NCBI GenBank assembly: GCA_036927565.1
Contig: JAYESD010000001.1
Location: 496,001-560,000, forward strand
Source of the DNA: Tuctoria greenei
Lineage: Eukaryota > Streptophyta > Magnoliopsida > Poales > Poaceae
DNA: 64,000 nucleotides
Direction of reading: 5' to 3'
Shown here: piece after piece, positions 10,713-23,283 of the stretch
How the letters are laid out: each line of letters starts with the position of its first letter
How positions within the stretch are numbered: position 1 is the first letter of the stretch
Notes under the pieces: generated by a model
What the model was told of the DNA's origin: nothing
Databases searched by the model: none
What the model saw: the letters and a program-made list of their open reading frames with translations, nothing else
Translations under genes and position numbers: made by a program

Positions 10713-12482
10713 ATGTCGGCCAACGACACCGTAGCCAAGCCAGCAGCCCCCATGTCCGGGTCCTCGGACCCCTCGCCTTCCTCCTCCGCCGCAGCGGCAC
10801 ACTTCCGCCCGCACCCGCACATGACGCTGACGCCGCCCTCCGCGCCCGCGCCGCCGCCGCCGTCCCCGGCGGCTGCTGCTCCGCGGGACTACCGCAAGGG
10901 CAACTGGACCCTCCACGAGACGCTCATCCTCATCACGGCCAAGCGGCTGGACGACGACCGCCGTGCCGCATCGGGGGGAGGTGGGTCGCCGCGGTCGGTG
11001 GCGGAGCAGCGGTGGAAGTGGGTGGAGAACTACTGCTGGAGCCACGGCTGCCTCCGCAGCCAGAACCAGTGCAACGACAAGTGGGACAACCTCCTCCGCG
11101 ACTACAAGAAGGTCCGCGACCACGAGGCCCGCGCCAGCGCCAACAACAACCCCACCGCCACCGGCGGGGCGCACCGGCGGCCCTACTGGAGCATGGAGCG
11201 GCACGAGCGCAAGGACGCCAACCTCCCCACCAACCTCGCCGCCGAGGTGTTCGACGCGCTCTCGGACGTGCTCTCCCGCCGCGCCGCGCGACGTGGGGGT
11301 GCCACGGCGATCGCGGTCGCGGGCACCCCACCACCACCCCCGCTCGCGCTGCCGCCGCCGCCGCCTTCCCCACTGAAGCCTCTGCCGCTCGCTCATCACC
11401 CCCGTCCTCCTCCTCCTCCGCCGCCGCTTCATCTGCCACTGCCGGCAGCGACGACGTCGGTTTCCGGTATGGTCGATCGGCGCGCGCCCGTACTTCTTAA
11501 TACAACCAGCTGTTACATCTATCGATCTATCAATCCGTCCATGTACTGTTCGTTCAACTGGCACGTGGGGACTCGAGCTTATTTAAGCCATGCGTTATGA
11601 TTGGGGGAGATCGGATGGGTGGGTACTCGATCGTAAAACACGTTGAGTCGGTGTACGTAATTATTTACCCCTGACCCTTTTTACTGTGGGTTCCCCGGGG
11701 TGGTGGTAGCGGTAATAATGCTAGCTGCGCAGCTCAGGCATGCATGGCAAAGTAGGCGGAGGAGAATCCTGCTGGTTTGTGGGGGTTCAATTCAACTGAG
11801 AAAAAATGTTGTTCACTGCTCGCTCATCTGCTGCTGCTGCAAAGAAACGAAGGTTGCCATTAGTACTTTGTAAGAAAGGGCTTGGCAAGGTCCATTTGTA
11901 AAGCTGCCTGGAAGCTTTGAGCAACCGGGCAAGCATGCAAGAAGCCAATAAAAAACACCTTTTTTATCCTCCTCAAAGATGATGCATAGCGCGCGTAACA
12001 TAGTTCTGACGTCAGTTGTATTTTATGTAGTGTACATTGTTGAGTTGCTGGAGTAACTGGCGCATATATTTTTATGTAGTAGTGACTAGCTATAACTGCT
12101 GCGGTTTTGTTTTGATGCAGGCGAGGAGCTATCTGGTGGGCCGTCGTCGTCGGAGTCCGGAGACGACGAGGGCTCGGACGACGACCAGCCGGAGGAGCCG
12201 AAGCCGAAGCGCCGGCGTCTGAACCGGCGGCGGCGGCTAGGTTCCAGCGTGGTGCGCAGCGCCACGGTGCTGGCGCGCACGATGGCGGCGTGCGAGGAGA
12301 AGCGGGAGCGGCGGCACCGCGAGCTGCTGGGGCTGGAGGAGCGGCGGCTGCGGCTGGAGGAGGAGCGCACGGAGGTGCGGCGCCAGGGCTTCGCGGGGCT
12401 CATCTCCGCCGTGAACGGACTCTCCGGCGCCATCCACGCGCTCGTCTCCGATCACCGGACCAGCGGCGACTCCTCCCGCTGA
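10713..12482 (+). CDS. SH4: Trihelix (Myb/SANT-like) transcription factor, SH4/ASR3 class
   Basis: 371 residues from two exons (10713-11466 and 12121-12482). A Pro/Ala/Ser-rich N-terminus precedes the trihelix DNA-binding domain at about residues 58-135, with RKGNWTLHETLILI, RWKWVENYCWSHGC and NQCNDKWDNLLRDYKKV. A long Pro-rich linker, an acidic patch and a basic nuclear-localisation cluster (about 277-290) follow, then a C-terminal Arg/Glu/Leu-rich helix likely to dimerise. The class is that of Arabidopsis ASR3 and rice SHATTERING4, which promotes abscission-zone formation and seed shattering. The flanking genes fit the rice SH4 locus as I recall it. Both lysines at the start of the domain (K62, K77) are present. 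A second in-frame ATG at 10752 could be the start. Orthology is inferred. Confidence 0.88.
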
Positions 12483-12659
12483 CCGACGACGACGGAAACC
12501 AGAACACATTGTCGGTGCCATGCATGCTGGAAATTCAAGGACTTCGTCTGCCTTAGCCTAGCCTAGCTAGTGTTCGTGACCCGGGCCGAGTCACCGAAAT
12601 GTAAATAAGGTGGTCAATTGCTGGGGAGTTTGGAGGCTGTGATGTGGTTAGAATTACTA

Positions 12660-12760
12660 CTCCCTCCGTTCTGAAATAATTGTCGTTTCAGACAACCAAA
12701 TGAACTAAAAATGAACTAACGGAAGTTGTCCTAACGACAATTAAAACGAAACGGAGGGAG
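12660..12760. mobile_element. Stowaway MITE 3' of the SH4-type gene
   Basis: 101 bp with near-perfect terminal inverted repeats (CTCCCTCCGTT at the left, AACGGAGGGAG-type at the right) and TA duplications at both ends. It begins about 180 bp after the stop codon, probably in or just past the 3' UTR. Confidence 0.88.
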
Positions 12761-15571
12761 TATTTCGGAGGTGCACCGCATGCATGTGTTTGTTTCTCCC
12801 TTGCTTTATTTTAGTTTTCGCGTTTCTTGGCTTTGGCTGAAAGAGCGGTGAACTGTATGTAGTGCGTGCAGCCGCTGCTGTGTTGACTGCTGTGGCGCGT
12901 TGGTGGAGTATGATCGAGGAGGAGGAAGTGCTGCGTTTCTTGGGTTTTGTCGCGGACGGCGATCGTTAGAGACGAGGCGAACACCGATCCTTGCTTGCTG
13001 TCATGTGTGATCTCCCGGCCCGCCGTGGGGCTGTCATCGTCTCGCCTCTCCTCTGGGTTCCCTGCTGGCTGCATGCAAGAGACATGCGCGATCCAGAACT
13101 GGAACGACGGCCCGCTGCTGGAGCTGGCGGTAGAGAGGCGCGGCTGCAGGCAGCAGAGGGGGTGGACCGCTGCGTTGTCGGCATCCGCACATCACCTCCC
13201 CTCCCAGTTCAACAACAAGGACGAGACGGACCTACTGGCGGCCTTCAGCGATCTCTCTTTCCACAGTGCGCAGAGGTGGGGTGGGGGGGCAGTTTGGTCT
13301 TTCCGCGCTCTCTATCTAACCACGTCGCGCTGCAGAAGAAGTGCAGAGCTAGGGAAGGGAGGGAGGATGTCCGCTGCTGTTTGGGGGCAGTTGGCGCGCG
13401 CCGCTGGAAGGGTTCAAGTTGAACATTTGGACAGGCGTGGTTTAGTGAAGAAATCTCCGATTGAGTCACCACCAGCAATCAATTCAGTAGCCAGGGCACA
13501 CAAACAGAATGCAGACCACGGCTGGGTTCAGGTAACAAACAAACTATACATTGGTTATTTCATCCAATTGGTACAGTAACTTCAATCACTCGATGGAACC
13601 CCACTTACTGCTAGTACTATATTACACCAGCTAAAAACAATCCGTGGCGGCGACTACTTCCCCTGTTTTAAATCTGCTGTTTTAATTATTTGTTCAATAA
13701 AAATTATCTTAACGATAATAAATGTAAAACTATCTTCAAGATGTTTTGATCTTGCATTGGATGCATGCTGGTGATTATTCTTGAGTAATAAGTGAAGACA
13801 GCCAACGTATGGATGGCGCTCTCGTTTCCTTTGGTGTCAGAAAAGGTCTGACAATCTCGGCTGTCACCGCTCTCAGGGCCGTAGTCAAAGTCCTTGACCG
13901 GCCGCGCAGAGAGAGATGCCATGCCATGCCACCCCCCATCCGCCCCGGGTACTTACTAGCTGATCTCCCCAAAACGCCCCTACACGACACAACGCCCGGT
14001 ATGAACTCGTACACCGCTCGAGCCCGTTGTACTACCCATACTGTCAGCTCGTCTATACTTCACCATGCATGCATGTCACCGTCAAGCTTTCTCGTGATGG
14101 TAAACAAAAATAATATAGAGATCGTCGTGCAATAGTACGTCTGCTTTTCTGTTGGCTGTCTTTCCTCCCAGCTCAATAAAAAATTCGCGCTAGCTGTAGT
14201 ACGTACTACTCGCCATTCTTTATTGTTGAAGCATGCATGTCCAAATTAAACAGAAATATGCATGTACTGCTACTCTCAAGATCCTCACTCAGATGTCACG
14301 AGTAGCAATCCGTTTCTGAACGACACAAAGTTGCATTCTATGGCGAGTTCCGCCTGAAGAAGAAAATCGGATGCCCGGTCGTCGGACGCTGCTTTCAGAC
14401 GGACCGCGGCAGCACCTAGCTTAGCTAGCCCTCAGCATTGGATGCTAGCTACTCCGGCTGCTGGCTCTGGCAAAGGTGCTCGTAGGCAGGCAATGCATAT
14501 GCACGCCACCTGTAAAAAGCCACGATCTTCCACGCACCAGCGTATCCCGTTTCTCGTTCCGTTCAACGCGGCTAGGAGTAGCAGCAATCGTCAGAGTTCA
14601 GATGCTTTCATGCGTAAAGATGATCCAAAGATGCGGCCAAAAAGCGGTAGTAGTACTTGGCACGCGCGAACCGAGCCAAAACGCCAGTCAGGAGGAGGCA
14701 GGAGCGAAAAGGTCCAGCGTCCAGGCCCCTACTACTACTACATGTACTACTACATGCATTCAGTGCTACAGCTGCTCGCAAGGCGACGGAGGAGGAGAGG
14801 ACGTAAATGGAGTGGACGGATGCCATTGAATTCTGGCTCAGAGGACAACGGTCGTCATATGGAGGTGCATGCGTTCGCCGACAGTGGCCGATCTCGGGTG
14901 GAATTAATGTAGTAGTAACTGGGTTTGGAACGGCGTCGTTCGCAGCGGTGCCGGTGGCGCGTCGGAGAGATATGTGGCGGTTCTATGAATGCATGCGGGT
15001 TCCGAGCAAACCAAACATATCTCGTCTTCGGTCTTCCTGCAGCGCCGCCGTGGAGTAGTCTAGGAGGAGAGATAGAGAAGCAAGGGTTGGGAAGCCACCA
15101 TGCATGGGTCATGGGTGCAATAATTCGAGGTCAGTTGCTGTGGTCACAAGCCACCACCCCGTGCAGTGCAGGCAGGCAAATCATAAGCGCGGCCCCACGC
15201 TGCCAGTCAAACGTTCCCGGTCAAAAGACTCCACAGGCCGTAACCAACCCCACACTACCATCAGATCAGTGCACATTTCTCTCTCCACGTACCGTTCGAC
15301 GTTACCATGTCTGAAGCGGTAAAGAGCTTGTGCCAGAGTTACAGACCTCGCGTCATCATGGGTTCGGTGTTTTTTAGGAGTTCATGAAGGGAAGCAACCT
15401 ACGGTAATTATGCCGGTTACCATGTTTCGGTCTGCCCTGTCTTGGTATTACTGCGTCGAAAGACAGCTGCGCGCAGCTGCAAACAACAACAATACACGAA
15501 TGTTACGGTGAGGTTAACCAAAATCCAAAAGTCCGGGCGAGAAAAAAGGGGAATGAAACTACTACACGTGA

Positions 15572-15689
15572 GAGATCTAAGTTCAGAATTGGAACGCGAC
15601 CATTTCTCACGCACCCGCAAGTGAAGCGAGATCTAAGTTCAGAAATGGAACGCGACCATCTCTCACGCGCGCGCGTCCGCAAGTGAAGC
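15572..15689. repeat. Tandem duplication, two units of about 56 and 62 bp
   Basis: The units 15572-15627 and 15628-15689 both begin GAGATCTAAGTTCAGAA and end GCAAGTGAAGC. They differ by a few substitutions and by a CG-dinucleotide expansion in the second unit. Confidence 0.85.
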
Positions 15690-15790
15690 GAGCATACCGC
15701 GCCCACGTCGACCAGACGTACGCCTCGATCAGCAAATACAACTGTTGAAGGCGCGCATGAAGTTACCGTGAGATTTCCGCCAAAAGAATA

Positions 15791-15870
15791 CTCCCTCCAT
15801 CCCTGAAAACTTGTCGCTTTGTAGTTCATTTTTGAACTACAAAGCGACAAGTTTTCGGAGATGGAGGGAG
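15791..15870. mobile_element. Short fold-back Stowaway MITE
   Basis: 80-bp near-perfect palindrome flanked by TA. It has CTCCCTCCAT and ATGGAGGGAG ends, and arms containing ACTTGTCGCTTTGTAGTTCA and its reverse complement around a tiny loop. Confidence 0.9.
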
Positions 15871-16431
15871 TAGGTTGGAACTACACGTCGTCAGTCTAAT
15901 CTAAGTTCACAAACGAACGGAGACCAGCAGCCACGTAGCCTGAGACGAACGCTATCGTTTCTCAGCATCCGTTCACATCGATGCTAACCAGCTCGTAACT
16001 GCATACGCTAGATCAACGACATATTATAAGTTTATAACTGAAGGCGAGCATAGACATTGCCTGATGGAGTCTGGAAAATGAGCTGACGGCGTAGAAATCC
16101 ATCTGCAACAGGAGGAAGAAAGTCCGTCTCATACCCCATGGGAAAGTACCAATCCAGTTAGAGCTGCCTATCTTTCAGCACTTGACAAGACCCAAAGAAA
16201 AACAAACACCGCACGTTGCATGTCACAGTACACAGTACCGGAGATAGATATAGCTATGTCTTACGCTAAGGAGATGATTATTATAGACAAAAGAACGACA
16301 GGCAAAAAGGAATTTCCACACTAAGCTCATGCCACAGGTTTGTCCTCGGCTCCAAAGCTTCAGGGCAGCAAAGGATAAAAGTCGACACAATAACCAACAA
16401 GACCGGTTCAACGCACAAGATGGAAGTCAGC

Positions 16432-19400
16432 TTAGTCCCACAGAAGGTTGATCATTGAGTTCGCCAGCCCGGCTTCTTTAAAAGTCAGATCACTTCCGAA
16501 CTCCAGGGTCTGGGACGCTCCAGGAATGGGCTTAACAAAGTGGAAAGGTCTCCTCTCCCCGTCCTCCAACTTAGTGCAGCAGAATGACCACAGGAGCTGC
16601 AGTGGCAGGACAGAAGAAGGCATCAGTAAGAGGAAAATTAAAACAATGAGACCAGGGGAAATTGATCTTGTTTGTTTAACCTTTATAGGATCTGTGCGGA
16701 GAAAATTCCTCTGGATTCTCCGACCGTCAGGTAGCCGAATTGCAAGCCTGCAGAGAAGATCCCTACTTCCCGTAGGTTCCTTAGGGAGAGGAGGGTAATC
16801 CAGCTTAATAGGCTCATCTTTTTCCTCAGGTTCAGCCATTTCATTGGTAGCATCAGATTCTGCAGCAACTTCTTTACCCTGCTCCAGGGAAGCTGCTACT
16901 GCCCGTGCTAGTTCTTCATCTTCATCTTCTACGGTTGTTTTGCCTAAATTAGAACAAAGTATATTTGTCATTTTTTTTCACAATTGTGGAATGGCAAAGT
17001 AAGCATGTTTTGAATATGACCAGGTGATAACAGGTTACCAGCCAATAATATGAGTAACATGTTAACAGTTTAATATCATAACAATATCACATTGAAATAG
17101 AAATTGCTAAGGCCAATCAGCTGAAATTCAAATAGTAACATCAAAATCACTAGGGCCAATCAACTCAATATCAATATAACAGCTAAAATCAAAATGATTA
17201 AGGCCAATCAGAGCACCCGGCATCCATCAAAATCCAATATCATGTTGCTGGAATCAACGTGCAGGCCCCGTGCAAGAAATGTACAGGAAATCGTGTAAAC
17301 AGCACATAAGAGCACTCTAATGGAGAGTTGGAGACTGCTGAAAACCAAGCGAGCCCATGCTCACAAAAAAATATAGCCTTCTTACCAATTTACCAAGACT
17401 TCGATATTAATACCATACGAAAGATAATGAAACTTAGGAGATTAAATTGTATCGTTACAAGCAAGCCAGACACTTAGTTCATATTGTAAAACAGAATCTT
17501 CCCCTAGAGTATGTTTTCAAGCAAGAATAAAACGAGCAGTCACTGAGTATTTCAACCAGGAACAAAAACTAGTAATACTTCAGATGTAAGAATCAATAAA
17601 AACCACTACCTTGTTTGCCCATAGAAGTTTCCTGATCAACTTGCCTAGGGCGCTTTTGAGGTTGAACAGTATGGTGCCCCTTTGGACCTTTTTCGAGGTA
17701 AGGCAGCAAATCCTATGTAAGGGACAGATTCAGAAAGTAGCAAGATAGAGACATAAATTAGAGCTAGTAGCTACAAACTGATTTTAATGCAAACACAAGC
17801 TCAGCAACAGTACAACAAGAAAACGAAATAAGGGTAACCAAATACCTCAATCAAACGGTCTGGGTGAACCATTCCATTCCAACCACGCATTTTTTGACCA
17901 GTGACAGGATCAATTAGGAGAACGGCAGGAATAGACACCAACTTGTAGTAGGTGCATACCTTCCTTCCCTCACTGCTGTCATGATAGACCTATGTTCCAC
18001 ACATTGAAACATATTTAAATATTAATAGGCAAGCTACAACTGAGAATTTAAACAGACATTGATCCATCTGGAGGAAAAGTGAAACATTCAATAGATGAGT
18101 TTAAGCCATCAATAACAGACTACAAATCTTAATATGCAATAAGAAACCAAAATTAGAGGGTCAGGGCCCTGGCGCTGATATTGAATCAGAAAAGGAAGAC
18201 AAACCTGCCAGAAAATAAAGTTTGTTCGAATTAACTGAGCCACGGCTTCATTTCCCCAAGTATCTCGATTAAGCTTCCACAAGGACAGACTCAAAGTCAA
18301 TACTTGAAGTAAAATACAGAAGGATGATTCGAAGTAACACAGAAACAAGACTGGCCTACTTACCATGTGAGATCTGAATTCCTCTGTCGACTGCAAATTG
18401 ATTAAAAGCCATTTGTCCAAACAAGAAGCTTCTAATTTTGCCTACAATAGGAATTTAATCGGTCAGTTAAAGGATTTGCATTATTATGTCGTTGAGTTTA
18501 AACTTAAAGAGTAGTTACGTGCACAAATTATTGAACAACAAATCCAAAATAACAATACTATAAACATTGGTTTGTTTTTCAGCATAAAATACAGAGAACA
18601 AAGCACATCCATCATATAAATCTAAATGACATTGTTTCTTGTTGACCAAACCAATTGCTCTACGGCTCAAGAAATTCAACAGGATATAACACAAGGATAT
18701 GCGAATTATATGTTGTACTTGTGCGGTTTCATATAGTTGAAAGTTGATTATATTATTGGTCACATAAACAAAAACCAAAACAGTGTCCTATGGTCATCGT
18801 GGAGGCAAGAGACAAACAAAACATCAGACATACGGATAACCAGCTTACCTTATCAAAGGGTCCATTAAACATCAAACCAAAAGGTGGACGGTATAAAGAA
18901 GCAAGATTGTCACGAGAACTAGATGTAGCATTCTGTTCAGGATCCCAAACAGCAGACTGTCGTGCCTCCTCTTCAAAGTTACGAAAAGCGATCGTTGAAT
19001 TTGGCCGAAGTCTGGGATAAACATCCAACACATTTTAAAAGCCGAACAGTAATAGTAAAAGAAGTTCAAACAGCACACAAGAACATAAAAACCAAATAGG
19101 TCTGTATTGGCACAATTAACATCAAGCGTGAGCTTAATAGTTCTAAGACAGAAACTCCGCTACAACTTGCATTACACAACTACATAAGCGAAATAACATT
19201 GCTAAAGGTGGCCATTGAAGATTGAAATTTTTTTTGCCAGAAAGGTCCAACATGTTGAAGTGGGTAGGAAGAATGTTAAGTAAGCAAAACAGGCTACCAG
19301 AAATACTGGTATCCATAGCAACATTATAATATTTTGTTTTCCTTGTTTTCAGTCAAGTGAAAACAGAGGATTCCTACAATAGTGGTCATCGAATAAGAAG

Positions 19401-20334
19401 TAAACTTATATTGGTAACTATTTGGTAGCAAGTAAAACAATCAAACTCACTTTTAGGAGTTGTTTGGATGGTTTCCCCTCTTAGCTCAAAGCCACCAGAA
19501 GCTTAAGCCACCCAGGGGATGGTCTTGTCTTAGTTTTGGCAGTGAGTACGATCTTAAAGCTCCATGAAACACGACCTACGTGTTCAGTCCAATTAACACG
19601 GATTATATGTTGACTGCCTCTAGCAGGTTGTTGGCACAGATAAGTAAGCTACGGTACGGTTCAGAAGATGTCTAGGTTTCATGAAGCGACAGAGCATGCA
19701 AAAGGAAAATACCGCAGCATATATTCAGTGTCATGAAAAAGCTTCACTCCAGCATCATCTCAGTACTTAACCAAGTGGCATTACTTACACGGTCAGGGGG
19801 GCATCACCATAGAGAGTCTCCCACTTCACAGGCAGCGGTGCACGAACGACCTCCTCGTCCCCGATCCCCTGCAAGATTCCATCCCCCAGTGCCGCCGCTG
19901 GAGGTGGGGCGAACCTGCCAATCGCAGCACGTAAACACCCAACCAGAAACACCTCCATGATCCACTCAAAACAAGAGCCCTAGATAGAAGCTCCCATCTA
20001 CCTACCTCAACGCCTCCTCCGCCCTGGCTGCCGCCGCCACCGACGCGGCAGCGGCCGCGGCCGCTGGGGGCGCCGGATGCGGCGCGAGGGCGGACTCGCC
20101 GTTGATGAAGAAGAGCTGCAGGGCCTCCTCCAGGTTCCAGTTCGAAATCTGGAAACATCAGGGATCACACGTAATGGCTCGAACCGAATGGAATCGCCGA
20201 GAAACTACGTGGTTGGGTTTAGGGGGCGGAACCTGAAGGAATTGGGTTGCGATATCCGCGGTCTGGCCGGCGGCGATCTCCAGGAAGTTGGAGACGAGCT
20301 TATCCTTCGCGTCGATCGGGGGATCACCGGCCAT
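16432..20334 (-). CDS. UBA-UAS-UIM-UBX protein (PUX7/UBXD7 type)
   Basis: 451 residues from ten exons: 20233-20334, 20006-20148, 19789-19914, 18849-19011, 18364-18441, 18205-18273, 17846-17989, 17610-17712, 16681-16943, 16432-16596. Domain order: an N-terminal UBA (about residues 7-55), an Ala-rich linker, and a thioredoxin-like UAS domain (about 150-275, with RDTWGNEAVAQLIRTNFIFW and a following IPAVLLIDP strand). A UIM follows at about 314-333 (DEDEELARAVAASLEQGKE), then a C-terminal UBX (about 370-450). The architecture is that of human UBXD7 and Arabidopsis PUX7, adaptors that link ubiquitylated substrates to the CDC48/p97 segregase. The start codon is the first ATG of the UBA exon. It shares a short divergent promoter with the glycosyltransferase to its right. 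Confidence 0.93.
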
Positions 20335-20763
20335 GGCGGCGGAGCCGGCTCTGGAAGATCCCTTGGTCGTTGGTGAGTAGGGTTTGGTGAGTTGGGTGGG
20401 GCTGCAATGGGGATTGGGGAGGAGTCCGTGGGAAGTGGGAAACCTGCGAGATGAGGAAGACGATCCGGTGGAACGGAATGCTCCGGCTTGGAGTGGAAGA
20501 AAGAAAGAGGCCGTCAGAATGGTGGGTTCGCGGCTTGGGCCTCAGGTATTGTCAATAATGGGCTTTTGTCACCAGGTACTCGAGTTTTGCACGAATGGGC
20601 CCTATGCAGCGGGCCTTCTTTTTTCCGCGAAAAATGCATGCGAGATGTACTAGTGGGCTTGGGCCTATGAAAATAGGAGGACAGAGAAAATTTCAGCCCA
20701 CGGGAGCCCGTGCCGGAGGTTCGAAGCGCCATCAGCATCGCCAAGTGAAGTGACGATGCGGCC
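20335..20763. promoter_or_regulatory. Divergent promoter between PUX and glycosyltransferase
   Basis: Only 429 bp separate the two start codons, so both 5' UTRs and promoters must lie here. TGGGCC motifs occur at about 20536, 20596 and 20660, the kind of element common in promoters of housekeeping plant genes. I see no clear TATA box. Confidence 0.7.
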
Positions 20764-23283
20764 ATGGCCAGGCTTCTTGCCGTCTCCGAGATCTTGCCGG
20801 CGGCCATGAAGCAGCTCGTCGTCCTCGCCGTCCCCATCCTCCTGCTCCTCCTCCCCCTCTCTTTCCTCCTCCTAAGACCCACCTCCCCTCTCCTCTCCCC
20901 CTCCGCGCAAGCCATCAACCCCGACCGCCGCCTCAGAGTCTACGTCGCCGACCTCCCCCGCTCGCTCAACCACGGCCTACTCGACCGCTACTGGTCCCTC
21001 CCCGCCGCCGACTCCCGCATCCCGGCCACCTCCGACCCGGACCACCCGGCCCCGCGCCACCACCCGCCCTACCCCGAGAGCCCGCTCATCAAGCAGTACA
21101 GCGCCGAGTACTGGCTCCTCTCCTCCCTCCACACGGCGCCCGCGCCGGCCGTGAGGGTCGTCGCAGACTGGAGGGAAGCCGATGTCGTGTTCGTGCCCTT
21201 CTTCGCGACGCTGTCCGCGGAGATGGAGCTCGGGTGGGGAACCAAGGGCGCCTTCCGCAGGAAGGAGGGCAACGACGACTACCGGCGGCAGCGGGAGGTA
21301 GTCGACCGCGTTACCGCGCATCCCGCGTGGCGCCGGTCCGGCGGCCGCGATCACGTTTTCGTCCTGACAGGTAATTCAGATGTCGCTGACCAGAGTTAGC
21401 TGGTTGACTCTGCAACGGTAAGCTGATGAAGATCCTAAATTATCCTGTGTACTTGTTGCTTATATTTGGTTATATGTGATTGTATCTTCTTGGATTAGCC
21501 GACCCCAACTTGCTTGGGAGTTGGGACAAAGGCTGGGTTATTGTTGTTTGTTGTGGAAGACTCCTCGCAGTTTACTCACTCACTAGCTAGAAGTTACTCA
21601 CTTCCCATGACTCGTATTCATTCTGAGATAGTAACTACTTTGATTGCTTCAGTGTCTAGAAATTACTCAGCTTCCGGCAGCACAGACTCTTGTTCACTGG
21701 AGATGCTTGTACCTATTTTGGTTACTTTATTAGTGTCCTTCATAGAAGTATCAAGCTTCAGCTCAGGAAGTTAGATATCTTGACTTGCTGTCTCTTACAG
21801 TTTACAGTGCTTGCAACTGTGTATACATTAGAAAACATTAGAAGTGGTGGAGCAAATGCTGTAATCTCTGCAATATTGTAAATATGTTTGGACACATCTA
21901 CCGTTTCTGTCATTCTGAAGTTTCATCAGTGTAGCAGCTTATTGTTCTTTTGCATGCTCAGGTTATGTTAAATACTGAAGCATTCTTTGACAGACCCTAT
22001 GGCTATGTGGCACGTCCGGGCAGAGATTGCTCCTGCAATTCTTTTGGTGGTTGACTTTGGCGGATGGTACCGGCTGGATTCAAAATCTAGTAGAAACTCA
22101 TCTCACATGATACAACATACTCAAGTGTCATTACTTAAGGATGTTATTGTGCCTTACATGCATTTGCTTCCTACACTAAGCCTATCAGAGAATAAAGGTC
22201 GTCCCACCCTTCTATATTTCAAGGGAGCAAGACATAGGCATCGGGTTTGTACCTTGTTTATCGTACTATTTAGCAGTTCGTACATGTTGTCTGTTTGACA
22301 TTGTTTATCTGCAATCTGTCCAAATTGAACTGAACCATTCACTAGCGTTTCATAATCATTTTCATATTGAAATAAAACCTACTATTAATTGCACTGTTCT
22401 TTTTGTGTTATCTGCTTCCACATCTTCGCTAGCTCTATCATTTTAGCACTGTGCTTTTAACATGACTCGATCACAATGACCTTAGATTTTGTGATCTATG
22501 TGATGAATCTGTACACGTCATTCGGAGATATTGTGAGAAATTTATGCACCTTACATTAGTACAACTCTGACATAGTTTTTTATGTTTGTACTGATTTCCA
22601 TGTATAAATACTCCAACAGAGTAGTGTCAAGACAAACAACCTGAGCAGCCAGAGTAATCTGTCACTATTATGATTCAATATCTGGATGAACTGTTTACCT
22701 TCAGCATTGAGTTATTTTCCCTTCTTTTCAGGGTGGTTTGGTGCGGGAGAAACTATGGGATTTGCTAGATAATGAGCCTGATGTTGTCATGGAAGAAGGT
22801 TTTCCTAATGCCACAGGACGTGAACAATCAATAAAAGGGATGCGGTCATCGGAGTTTTGCTTGCACCCAGCTGGCGACACTCCGACTTCATGTCGCCTCT
22901 TTGATGCTATTGCCAGTCTTTGCATACCAGTCATTGTCAGCGATGAGGTTGAGCTTCCTTTCGAAGGGGTGATAGACTACACAGAATTCTCCATCTTTGT
23001 TTCAGTCAGTAACGCTTTGACACCCGGGTGGCTGTCAAACTACTTAAGAAATATTCCCAAGCAGCAGAAGGATGAGTTTCGAAGGAACCTGGCTCACGTC
23101 CAACATATCTTTGAGTATGACACTAGCTACTCTAGCGGCAACGGCACTGTACCTCCAGACGGTGCTGTCAGCTACATATGGAAGAAAATACATCAGAAAT
23201 TGCCGATGATTCGGGAAGCGGTTATACGGGAGAAGCGGAAGCCTGATGGTGCATCGATACCACTCCGGTGTCATTGTACATAA
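20764..23283 (+). CDS. Exostosin-family glycosyltransferase (GT47, ARAD-like)
   Basis: 469 residues from three exons (20764-21370, 21994-22244, 22732-23283). A short cytosolic tail and one hydrophobic segment (about residues 18-37) make it a type II Golgi membrane protein. The lumenal part holds the exostosin domain: an N-terminal half with KQYSAEYWLLSSL and ADVVFVPFFATLSAEMELGW, and a C-terminal half with SEFCLHPAGDTPTSCRLFDAI, the nucleotide-sugar-binding region of GT47 enzymes. It resembles Arabidopsis ARAD1/2, putative arabinan arabinosyltransferases of pectin. The sugar donor here is unproven. A nearer ATG at residue 15 is an alternative start and would still keep the anchor. Confidence 0.9.

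Larger units (their letters stand above)
12763..16431. other. Spacer between convergent SH4-type and PUX genes
   Basis: No gene is supported. It contains scattered open frames of up to 210 codons in GC-rich DNA (12947-13579, 14442-14912) without family features, a tandem repeat at 15572-15689 and a MITE at 15791-15870. TAC/CATG-rich simple sequence occurs near 14730-14760. The last ~200 bp are the presumed 3' UTR of the minus-strand PUX gene. Confidence 0.5.

Noticed and set aside
12947..13579. 210-codon open frame in the SH4-PUX spacer
   Set aside because: No ATG-linked family motif, no intron signals that extend it, biased composition from GC-rich DNA, and overlapping long frames on other strands.
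14442..14912. 156-codon open frame
   Set aside because: Low-complexity TAC/CATG repeats run through it, and no recognisable protein or conserved block appears.
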